A stretch of 17,556 nucleotides of DNA from an uncultured Lachnospiraceae bacterium. Its GTDB lineage: Bacteria; Bacillota; Clostridia; Lachnospirales; Lachnospiraceae. The stretch is taken from NCBI GenBank assembly GCA_910586095.1, contig CAJUHQ010000075.1, positions 1 through 17,556 on the forward strand, in the 5' to 3' direction. The notes beneath the pieces were generated by a model. That model saw only the letters and a program-made list of their open reading frames with translations, was not told the origin of the DNA and did not search any database. The translations under genes were made by a program, and so were the position numbers. Shown piece by piece: positions 7,687-15,082 of this stretch. The first letter of the stretch is position 1. Every line of letters starts with the position of its first letter.

Positions 7687-9813
7687 GTGGAAAGAGAAAC
7701 GAACATTTCAGTATGGCAGTTACGATTATTTGAGGGATTTGACACAGATATTATAGTGATGCAGCGGGACGAAGCGGAAGTTTTTGATGATGCGATCCAT
7801 GTATTTTTTGAAAAGTCATATTATGATGTATATGTGGAAAAGGCAACCAAATATAGTGAACATCGCTATGCATATCATGAAGATAAATTAGGAGAAGTCA
7901 TTTACCAAATCTTTGATGAAAAGATTACAGGTCTGGTGATTCATGCTCGCACAGATAAATCAATGCCAGAACATGAGTTGTGTGACGAAAAATATATTAC
8001 AGCATGTGATCTTTTAGGATTAAAGGATGTGGCAGACAGTTATCACTTCATGTATACTGCATCTATAGAACGATGTGTAAAGGAAGAAGCTGTTGCACAT
8101 CTGTGGACAAAAAATGTATATATTATAGGGCAGCTTCCCAATTTTAGAGTGAAACCTAAAGAAGGTGAAAAACCAATATTTGAGTTGATGACAATGAAAC
8201 GGAAAAAAAATGGAGAAAAAGCCACAGCTACAGATTTTGATTATGAATCCATCAAAGTATTTTTAACGGCAGACAGTGCCTTACGTTTCAATCCCGATAA
8301 GAAACCCATTAATCGTTATAAGCTTTCCATGCTTTCTCAATTTGTGCGGGGCAGATTTCAGATCGCAATAGAACCACATAGAGAGTATCAACTCGAGTAT
8401 GATCCAGCAAAGCTTGATCTGACAAAGTATTTAGAAGTTCCACACTTTAATGAGGAAAAAGTCAAAGAACGAATACGCGCATTTGCACAGATGGAGCAAA
8501 TATATGTGCTTCTAAATCCAGTTCATAGTGATTATAGAACCTCACAGGGCAATCCTTTTTTAATGAAAGTAGACGAAAAAAATATTATGATGTATTTTTT
8601 TGAGAACTACGAGGATGCAGTGAATTATGTATTTCAAAATCAAAATCTTTTGCCCGTACTAGATAGTACGCTGCCCATTGGTGTGTTAAATGCTACGGAC
8701 AATTTACTAAAACTTGAGACTATACTTGCAGTAGCGCAAGGAATTGGTGTAACAGGTGTAAGTCTAGATATGGACACTTTGCATGCAATAGGTTGCAAAC
8801 TAGAGTTCTTTATGGAAGCAGCAGGTTTTCAGACGGATATAGAACATATTTTGTCACCAGAAGATCTACCCAAAGTGATGCGCAAAGAGGACGAAAAACG
8901 TCAATATCGAATGCCTGTAATACCATTTTATGATCGAAACAATCATTTAGAAGTAACTGCCCAGAGAAGGGAAGAGCTGACAAAACGCGTAGAAACAACC
9001 CATGATCTAGCAGCTACGTATCTAGCAGAATGTACTATACCAGAGATGATGGTTATGATGCAGGCTACAACAATGCTTTTTGAAAGTGCCATAAAGACAC
9101 AGGACGAGGAAAAGAAGGTACAATATAACCGTTTGATTAATCAAATTACCCTACAACTTACAGAAGCCTTATGTGGAAAACCTTATATTTATACACTACA
9201 AGATCAAGAAGGAGGGCTTATTCTCAAAAATGAGATCGCCTACCTGATTATAACCAATCGATATGAGGCAGGAAGACAAGGAGAGGGCAGATTGATCCCT
9301 GTTAGCATTGACAATCCACAATTTATGGAAAAGCTCTGTGCAGCAAGCAAGGTAGCCGCCTTAACAGACGGACCTAGTGTTTTGTGTTTAATGGATACTG
9401 CGTTTATGAGAGAAATTGCAAAGCAGTGGAAGAAAGCAGAGCCACTTCGAGCAGAACTTTTCGTTTACCTGACACAAGGATGTGGACTTTCTGAGCCAGA
9501 AGCTAAATATTATTATAGAAGACTGAAATCGGATGACAGTATTTTTATAGAATTTGTAGCTGCTGTCAAAGAAGGAACATATCCACCAATTGGAATGTTG
9601 ACGATAGAAGGACACACAGCAAAGGAACTGTCAGATACTTATGGCTTTACGATGGTTGAAGCTTATGATTGTCTGTTGTCACTAAAAATAGATCCTCAAC
9701 ATATAGCTCAATTACAAGGAGAGGATACAATAACACCATCCGCAGAGGAAACGAATGAGAACCAAAATACCAAGGTTAAAAAGGGATTTTTTGAGAAACT
9801 TTTCAAAAAATAA
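7687..9813 (+). CDS. Large soluble protein of unknown function, possible SseB-like middle region
   Basis: This 708-aa protein closes the polyphosphate cluster. No signal peptide or membrane helix is evident. Residues about 1-230 are unassigned. The segment from about 255 to 370 (IYVLLNP ... GNPFLMKVDEKNIMMYFFENYEDAVNYV) resembles the SseB N-terminal fold in its 'value, setting, clip into range' layout; this is a weak impression. After residue 440 comes a mostly helical region. Around 645-680, GHTAKELSDTYGFTMVEAYDCLLSLKIDP looks like a small helix-turn-helix-like module. The tail is charged and ends in a basic GFFEKLFKK. No catalytic motif was found. The start is GTG 7687 after AAAAGGT (7672-7678, 8 nt); the next in-frame Met is about 24 residues later. 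The stop codon is embedded in the terminator stem. Confidence 0.75.
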   Translation: MERETNISVWQLRLFEGFDTDIIVMQRDEAEVFDDAIHVFFEKSYYDVYVEKATKYSEHRYAYHEDKLGEVIYQIFDEKITGLVIHARTDKSMPEHELCDEKYITACDLLGLKDVADSYHFMYTASIERCVKEEAVAHLWTKNVYIIGQLPNFRVKPKEGEKPIFELMTMKRKKNGEKATATDFDYESIKVFLTADSALRFNPDKKPINRYKLSMLSQFVRGRFQIAIEPHREYQLEYDPAKLDLTKYLEVPHFNEEKVKERIRAFAQMEQIYVLLNPVHSDYRTSQGNPFLMKVDEKNIMMYFFENYEDAVNYVFQNQNLLPVLDSTLPIGVLNATDNLLKLETILAVAQGIGVTGVSLDMDTLHAIGCKLEFFMEAAGFQTDIEHILSPEDLPKVMRKEDEKRQYRMPVIPFYDRNNHLEVTAQRREELTKRVETTHDLAATYLAECTIPEMMVMMQATTMLFESAIKTQDEEKKVQYNRLINQITLQLTEALCGKPYIYTLQDQEGGLILKNEIAYLIITNRYEAGRQGEGRLIPVSIDNPQFMEKLCAASKVAALTDGPSVLCLMDTAFMREIAKQWKKAEPLRAELFVYLTQGCGLSEPEAKYYYRRLKSDDSIFIEFVAAVKEGTYPPIGMLTIEGHTAKELSDTYGFTMVEAYDCLLSLKIDPQHIAQLQGEDTITPSAEETNENQNTKVKKGFFEKLFKK

Positions 9814-9847
9814 ATATCAGGCGCGTTGCGCCTGATATTTATTTTTT
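9805..9847. terminator. Strong bidirectional intrinsic terminator
   Basis: A perfect 20-bp inverted repeat (arms 9805-9824 and 9828-9847) surrounds a 3-nt loop GTT. The core is a GC-rich ATCAGGCGC/GCGCCTGAT stem flanked by A6 on the left and T6 on the right, so it has a U-tract in both directions. It serves the plus-strand cluster ending at 9813 and the minus-strand gene ending at 9924. The TAA of the 708-aa protein (9811-9813) and its last lysine codons lie inside the left arm. Confidence 0.95.
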
Positions 9848-9923
9848 ATACACAGCCCATATAAAAAAATATATTCCTAAAATAGTAGTAATGGTGTGCG
9901 GTAAATAGGAGAACCCTAGTTTC

Positions 9924-10922
9924 CTACTCGATTAAAGAAAGAGGCTCAAATGTTTTTTTATCCTTGTCGTAAAACCATACATTTCGTGAAAGAACTTCAT
10001 CCTTAGGAAATGTGGAATTGATATGTTTGACATTTTGTAAGATGGAGTGTGGTGTCGTGGTTCCTTTACAGTGTGTACGAATGTCATGAACACTGGTAAA
10101 TGCCACATAATAGCTATCGTTGTAGAGCTCTGCAATCCGTTCTTTTACGCCAGGATAAAACATTACAATCGCACCATTTGTCTGTTTGGTAGAGGTAATA
10201 CAAGGAACCGCCATCCTTCCAAGCGTTTTGATATCACTGTTAAATGCCATAAACGCACCCTTATGATAAGGGGGCTTATAGGTATCCATAGGATTAATAT
10301 ACATACGCGGAAGCGCACTAATTTGGGTATTAATAAAGGCAGCCTCCCAAATTTCATCTGGCTGCTGTCCCCATTTCTCAAAGATTTCTTTCTTAACTTT
10401 CATTGTATTTAGCCCAATGTCTGTATTTTCTGAAACAATCAAATACAGCACAAGAGCAATGTCACCAATCTGTTTGTAGATGCACTTTTGTAGTTCATTT
10501 TTGTTGTCTGTATAATTCAAAGGACGTATTATAAGCCGCTCTTTGATATATTCGTACTCTTCCATATGAGAGATAATACCGCTCTGATTAATTTTCTGTG
10601 CAATGCTGATATTATTGTCAACAATGTCTGTGACAGCTTCCCAGCCCCCTTCCTGAAATTCATCATAGAGATAGTCGAGTGAAAAACGACAGACACTTCG
10701 CAATTCATCAGGACCTGTTTCCAGTACAATATAATCGCCTTGAAGCACATCAGACTCCATCTTGCGGTAGCGCATGTTTGTGTCACGTACAAAAGTAAGG
10801 TCGGGATCTGTCTCAGATGTAAAACCGTCAGGATAAAAAGTATAATCCTCCTCGTTAATATTCCAGTCTTCATTTTCTGTAATGAGTCGTTTAAGCTGTC
10901 TGCAAAATTCTGTGTACTCCAT
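9924..10922 (-). CDS. DUF5688-like protein of unknown function
   Basis: This 332-aa cytoplasmic-looking protein has features I associate with the Lachnospiraceae family DUF5688: an N-terminal 'tyEeF...' start (MEYTEFCRQLKRLI), a central RPLNYTDNKNELQK... block (about 133-146) followed by a hydrophobic IGDIALVLYLIV, and a C-terminal 'VKHIN...KDEVLSRNVWFYDKDKKTFEPL' block. No catalytic residues or membrane segments are evident. The start is supported by GGAGG (minus strand, 10929-10933) 6 nt upstream. It is a single gene on the opposite strand to the next seven genes, enclosed between the bidirectional terminator and the hairpin-rich block at 11014-11278, which is compatible with an accessory insertion. 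Family assignment is from memory of the pattern, not a search. Confidence 0.65.
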   Translation of the reverse strand: MEYTEFCRQLKRLITENEDWNINEEDYTFYPDGFTSETDPDLTFVRDTNMRYRKMESDVLQGDYIVLETGPDELRSVCRFSLDYLYDEFQEGGWEAVTDIVDNNISIAQKINQSGIISHMEEYEYIKERLIIRPLNYTDNKNELQKCIYKQIGDIALVLYLIVSENTDIGLNTMKVKKEIFEKWGQQPDEIWEAAFINTQISALPRMYINPMDTYKPPYHKGAFMAFNSDIKTLGRMAVPCITSTKQTNGAIVMFYPGVKERIAELYNDSYYVAFTSVHDIRTHCKGTTTPHSILQNVKHINSTFPKDEVLSRNVWFYDKDKKTFEPLSLIE

Positions 10923-11013
10923 TTTAACCCTCCGTAGTCTGTTTTATGCATATGAAATTGTGTCAGATAAAACTCACGTTTCTACTAGGTATTTTTTATA
11001 ACAATCCAACTAT

Positions 11014-11278
11014 AAAGCAGCTAAATTGTAACACCTATACCCCCTTACATGCCAGGCATGTGTACCAATCCAAAGTTTGAATATGAACTTTTTTCAAACT
11101 TCCCGTCATGCTGCTTTGCAGCACAAACATTCCATGAGAAGAACGCCTGCTCTTGGCGTTCTTTGGTGTGAGATTTAGTATTTCTTAGGCGGCGTTTTTG
11201 ACGCCTTAGAAATTCTTCTCACACTTTTCGCTCATTTTAGTATCAATCTATCAGCTCTGTGGTGCTAGTAGCTGCTTT
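11014..11278. repeat. Hairpin cluster bounded by 10-bp inverted repeats (MITE-like or structured RNA)
   Basis: The outer ends are AAAGCAGCTA (11014-11023) and its exact reverse complement TAGCTGCTTT (11269-11278). Between them lie five consecutive stem-loops: ACATGC/GCATGT (11047-11061), AAGTTTGAA/TTCAAACTT (11073-11101), TGCTGC/GCAGCA (11109-11123), AAGAACGCC/GGCGTTCTT (11139-11163), and a long one closed by GTGTGAGA (11166-11173) with TCTCACAC (11217-11224) enclosing ATTTCT and AGGCG stems. There is no reading frame of note and no transposase. It may be a non-autonomous element or a structured transcript. No target-site duplication could be identified, so mobility is inference. Confidence 0.55.
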
Positions 11279-11379
11279 TAGTCTAGCATATTTCAGATAG
11301 ACTTGTCATTATAAATATGGCAATTTTTTGATTATAATTGTTTATTCAAATACCGTTTGTTTATCTTGCAAACTTTCCC

Positions 11380-11407
11380 TTGAAAAATCCCCCTATTTAT
11401 GTATAAT
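11380..11407 (+). promoter_or_regulatory. Promoter of the ABC-F gene
   Basis: TTGAAA (11380-11385) and a consensus TATAAT (11402-11407) are 16 bp apart, a good sigma-A-type promoter. Transcription would start near 11414, about 75 nt before the ATG. Confidence 0.7.
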
Positions 11408-11488
11408 AATAAGAGTGTATTATAACTGAGTGTACAAAGGTACAAAACTATAGAAAAAAGCAGATTGACAACTGTATGGGGGATTAGA

Positions 11489-13138
11489 ATGATCAGTGCA
11501 AACAATGTAACCTATCGTGTCGGAAAAAAGGCATTATTTGAAGATGTCAATATCAAATTTACCGAGGGAAACTGTTATGGTTTAATCGGAGCAAATGGAG
11601 CAGGAAAGTCTACTTTCCTAAAAATTTTGTCAGGAAAGTTAGAGACGACAAAGGGAGATATTGCGATCACACCAGGACAAAGAATGTCTGTTCTGGAACA
11701 GGACCATTTCAAATATGATGAATATTCCGTTATGGATACAGTCATTATGGGAAATGCTCGCCTATATGAGATCATGAAAGAGAAAGATGCTCTTTATGCA
11801 AAAGAAGATTTCTCAGATGAAGATGGTCTGCGAGCTAGTGAGCTTGAGGGTGAATTTGCTGAGATGGATGGATGGGAAGCCGAATCTAATGCAGCACAAC
11901 TTTTAAATGGTCTTGGCATTGCTACAGAACTACACACTTCTTTGATGAAGGATTTAACGGGTAGCCAGAAAGTGAAGGTTCTTCTTGCAAAAGCACTTTT
12001 CGGCAATCCAGATATTTTGCTTCTCGATGAGCCTACGAACCATTTGGATTTAGATGCAATTGCGTGGCTCGAGGAGTTTCTGATTAATTTTGACAATACT
12101 GTAATTGTCGTTTCTCATGACCGATATTTTTTAAATAAAGTCTGTACACAGATTGCAGATATTGATTATGGAAAAATACAACTCTATGCAGGAAATTATG
12201 ATTTTTGGTATGAATCTAGCCAGTTACTTGTAAAGCAGATGAAGGAAGCCAACAAGAAAAAGGAAGAAAAAATCAAGGAATTGCAGGAGTTTATTTCACG
12301 ATTCTCTGCAAATGCTTCCAAATCTAAACAGGCGACCTCTAGAAAACGTGCGCTGGAAAAAATTGAGTTGGATGATATCAAGCCCTCAAGTCGAAAATAC
12401 CCTTATATTGATTTTAGACCTGACCGCGAAATCGGTAATGAAGTACTTACCGTTGAGAATCTTTCAAAAACGGTCAATGGTGTAAAGGTGTTGGATCATC
12501 TTTCTTTTACATTAGGACACGACGACAAAGTAGCCTTTGTGGGCGGCAATGAACTTGCTAAGACTACTCTTTTTCAAATCTTAACAGGTGAAATAGAGCC
12601 AGACGAAGGATTTTATAAATGGGGTGTGACAACATCACAGGCATATTTCCCAAAAGATCCCACGAATGAATTTGACAATGACTATACGATTGCAGACTGG
12701 CTTATGGGATATTCTCCTGTGGACGATATTACTTATGTGCGCGGTTTTCTTGGGCGCATGCTGTTTGCAGGCGAAGATGGTGTAAAAAAGGTGAAGATAC
12801 TTTCTGGCGGTGAGAAGGTGCGTTGCCTACTCAGTAAGATGATGATTAGTGGTGCAAATTGCCTGATTCTCGACGAGCCAACAAACCATCTAGATATGGA
12901 ATCAATCACTGCACTTAACAATGGACTGATTAAATTCCCGGGTGTAGCTTTGTTTGCATGTCACGATCATCAATTTGTGGAGACAACCGCTAATCGCATT
13001 ATGGAAATTTTGCCGGATGGCACTCTGATTGACAAGATTACCACATATGATGAGTATCTTGCAAGCGATGAGATGGCACGTAAGAGAACAGCTATCTATA
13101 CTGCTGAAGCTGAGGATGAAATTGGCGATGAGGGATAA
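11489..13138 (+). CDS. ABC-F ATPase, YbiT/YkpA-type
   Basis: Twin-ATPase ABC-F proteins lack membrane domains and act on the ribosome. This 549-aa protein follows E. coli YbiT closely in layout, for example 'VLDTVIMG'-like VMDTVIMG and the linker SRFSANASKSKQATSR between the two ATPase domains. Domain 1 has Walker A GANGAGKST (34-42), a deviating signature LTGSQ (156-160) and Walker B LLLDEPTNHLD (D180-E181). Domain 2 has a non-canonical Walker A GGNELAKTT (352-360; the conserved glycines are E355 and A357), signature LSGGE (438-442), Walker B ILDEPTNHLD (D462-E463), and a switch region ACHDHQF in place of SHDR. The frame opens at a TTG (11465), but GGGGGA (11478-11483) sits 5 nt before ATG 11489. 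It appears monocistronic from the promoter at 11380. A specific antibiotic-resistance role is not indicated. Confidence 0.92.
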   Translation: MISANNVTYRVGKKALFEDVNIKFTEGNCYGLIGANGAGKSTFLKILSGKLETTKGDIAITPGQRMSVLEQDHFKYDEYSVMDTVIMGNARLYEIMKEKDALYAKEDFSDEDGLRASELEGEFAEMDGWEAESNAAQLLNGLGIATELHTSLMKDLTGSQKVKVLLAKALFGNPDILLLDEPTNHLDLDAIAWLEEFLINFDNTVIVVSHDRYFLNKVCTQIADIDYGKIQLYAGNYDFWYESSQLLVKQMKEANKKKEEKIKELQEFISRFSANASKSKQATSRKRALEKIELDDIKPSSRKYPYIDFRPDREIGNEVLTVENLSKTVNGVKVLDHLSFTLGHDDKVAFVGGNELAKTTLFQILTGEIEPDEGFYKWGVTTSQAYFPKDPTNEFDNDYTIADWLMGYSPVDDITYVRGFLGRMLFAGEDGVKKVKILSGGEKVRCLLSKMMISGANCLILDEPTNHLDMESITALNNGLIKFPGVALFACHDHQFVETTANRIMEILPDGTLIDKITTYDEYLASDEMARKRTAIYTAEAEDEIGDEG

Positions 13139-13152
13139 TGAGTGATTCTTTT

Positions 13153-13192
13153 GAACAGGGCATGGCCAGATTGAACTGACCGTGCCCTGTTC
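13153..13192. other. Strong hairpin after the ABC-F gene, lacking a U-tract
   Basis: GAACAGGGCATGG (13153-13165) pairs with CCGTGCCCTGTTC (13180-13192) over 13 positions with one G-U wobble; CAG (13167-13169) and CTG (13176-13178) can extend the pairing within the 14-nt loop. On the plus strand it is followed by GCCTATG and on the minus strand by AAAAG, so neither direction has the T-run of an intrinsic terminator. It may be a factor-assisted terminator, an mRNA-end stabiliser or a processing site. Confidence 0.6.
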
Positions 13193-13249
13193 GCCTATGC
13201 TGAATAATGTTCTTGTGCTTTATCTCCACAGGGAAAGGAAATTAAAAAG

Positions 13250-14983
13250 ATGGGATTCGTAGATTTACATGTACATTCGACATATTCTGATGGAACATAT
13301 ACCCCGTCAGAATTGGTAGACTATGCCATAAAAAAGGGATTGACAGCTATAGCACTCACGGATCATGACACAGTAGATGGTCTAGACGAGCTTATAGCCT
13401 ATGCAAAGGAAAAGCCCATCGAAGTGATATCGGGAATAGAATATTCCACGGAATATAATGGACGGGATGTGCATATTGTAGGATTGTTTATAGACTATAA
13501 GGCCCCAATATTTTTGGAGTACTTGGCACGATTTCAGCAGTCACGCACAGATCGAAACTACAAACTTTGTGCAAATTTGCAAAGTGCAGGTATAGATATC
13601 ACATATGAAGCTTTAATGAAGGCTTTTCCCAATTCAGTGATTACAAGAGCACACTATGCAGCATTTTTGCTAGATAAGGGATATGTAAAGAGTAGAAATG
13701 AAGCTTTTGACAGATATCTAGGAGATCGGACTCCCTATTTCGTACATCGTGAAAAAATTACACCAGAAGAAGTTATAGATGTGACGCTCAAAGCAGGTGG
13801 TATTCCAGTCCTTGCACACCCTACATTATATCAACTTGGATGGGATCAGATCAATGTATTGTTAGATAGGTTAAAGGAAGCAGGACTTATGGGGATAGAA
13901 AGCTATTATAGTACCTATTCTCATTCTGACCAGAGCAAAATGAAATCTCTTGAAAAGAAATACAAATTACTTGCAAGTGGTGGTTCAGATTTTCATGGTG
14001 ATAATAAACAAGGATTAGATCTTGGAGTCGGATACGGAAAATTATATATACCACAAGAGGTTCTATCAAAGATGAAAAAAGCACTAACTACTAAGATCCT
14101 TTTTACGGATTTAGATGATACGCTTCTTACTAAAGAAAAAACGGTGTCAGAAAAAACACGCAAAAAAATTATAGAGCTATTGGCGAGAGGAAATCATTTT
14201 GTTCTCTCGAGTGGTAGGTCTATCAATAGTGTTCTTACAGTACTTGAAAAAATCAACATTAAAGACAGTGATATTCGACATGCTTATGATAAACTGAATA
14301 GCAACTTGCCAGAATTCAACCGTGAAAATGACACAGTGGGCGGTATCTATGTCGCAGCATACAATGGTGCTGTACTCTATGATTGTACAGACAATAAAGC
14401 ACGTATGATACAAGAATGTGGTGTGCCAATTGCTACAGCTCAGGCTATTTTTGATATGGCATTAGAAAGAGGCATACACATTCAGACATACTCAGACACC
14501 CATATTATTAGCAGTGCAGATGATAAGGAACTAGCCTATTACACGCGAACAATTGAGATGGATTGTCTTATCGAAACAAAACTTGACAAGATACTATCAC
14601 GTGAACCATTCAAATTGATTGCTATTGATCTAGATAATCAAGAACGGTTGCGACAGTTGCGAACAGCAATAGAGTCTTCAAAGATCGGCAAAGAAGTTAC
14701 TTGTGTTTTTTCAAATCCGCGGTATCTAGATATTTATCACAAAAAAGCAGGAAAGGGTAATGCCTTGATTGCTCTATGTAATGTGCTAAATGTTCACGTG
14801 AAAAATTCTATTGCAGTCGGGGATGAAGAGAATGATCGTTCTATGATAGAAGCCGCCGCAATAGGTGTTTGTATGGTAAATGGCAATCCTACTGTAAAGG
14901 AATGTGCGAATTATATTACAGAAAATGACAATAATAAGGATGGAGTGGCTGAGGTTATTGATCGCTTTATCCTAAAAAATTAA
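13250..14983 (+). CDS. PHP phosphoesterase fused to a Cof-type HAD phosphatase
   Basis: Two complete hydrolases share one 577-aa frame. Residues 1 to about 275 form a PHP domain of the TrpH/YciV type (nucleoside 3',5'-bisphosphate or 5'-exonuclease-like phosphatase), with metal ligands H7, H9, D14, H39, the E of SGIEYS, H190 in LAHPT, and D247/H249 in GSDFH. From T281 a HAD-IIB (Cof-like) phosphatase begins: motif I DLDDT (D287, D289), motif II SSGR, motif III Lys in KAGKGNAL (K502) and motif IV GDEEND (D525, D529). Both active sites look intact. The linker is almost absent (KKALTTKILFTDLDDTLL), as if an upstream stop and a downstream start had been lost. AAAGGAA (13234-13240) precedes ATG 13250. 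Substrates are unknown; coupled removal of phosphates from small nucleotides or sugars is inference. Confidence 0.88.
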   Translation: MGFVDLHVHSTYSDGTYTPSELVDYAIKKGLTAIALTDHDTVDGLDELIAYAKEKPIEVISGIEYSTEYNGRDVHIVGLFIDYKAPIFLEYLARFQQSRTDRNYKLCANLQSAGIDITYEALMKAFPNSVITRAHYAAFLLDKGYVKSRNEAFDRYLGDRTPYFVHREKITPEEVIDVTLKAGGIPVLAHPTLYQLGWDQINVLLDRLKEAGLMGIESYYSTYSHSDQSKMKSLEKKYKLLASGGSDFHGDNKQGLDLGVGYGKLYIPQEVLSKMKKALTTKILFTDLDDTLLTKEKTVSEKTRKKIIELLARGNHFVLSSGRSINSVLTVLEKINIKDSDIRHAYDKLNSNLPEFNRENDTVGGIYVAAYNGAVLYDCTDNKARMIQECGVPIATAQAIFDMALERGIHIQTYSDTHIISSADDKELAYYTRTIEMDCLIETKLDKILSREPFKLIAIDLDNQERLRQLRTAIESSKIGKEVTCVFSNPRYLDIYHKKAGKGNALIALCNVLNVHVKNSIAVGDEENDRSMIEAAAIGVCMVNGNPTVKECANYITENDNNKDGVAEVIDRFILKN

Positions 14984-15082
14984 ATTTAAATTTCGCTTTA
15001 ATAAGATGCTTGAAATCGCAATTGTTTGTGTCATGTTGGGAACACAACGAAAAAATATAAAAACAGAAGGGAAAAGTGGGAT

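Larger units (their letters stand above)
10923..11488. other. 566-bp intergenic region between the DUF5688-like and ABC-F genes
   Basis: No convincing coding sequence was found. It holds the ribosome site of the leftward gene (10929-10933), the hairpin-rich block 11014-11278, a featureless AT-rich stretch of about 100 bp, the ABC-F promoter (11380-11407) and its leader of about 75 nt. No riboswitch or attenuating leader peptide was recognised, although ABC-F genes are sometimes controlled that way. Confidence 0.6.

Noticed and set aside
10047..10412. 121-codon plus-strand reading frame opposite the DUF5688-like gene
   Set aside because: It has no ribosome site, its composition does not resemble a protein, and it lies wholly antisense to a gene with good start signals and family features.
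10529..10951. 140-codon minus-strand frame overlapping the start of the DUF5688-like gene
   Set aside because: It is a frame shadow; the ribosome site and family-like N-terminus belong to the 9924-10922 frame.
11139..11163. AAGAACGCC/GGCGTTCTT hairpin as an ordinary intrinsic terminator
   Set aside because: No gene ends near it in either direction and the following sequence (TGG on plus) lacks a U-tract; it is better treated as part of the hairpin block.
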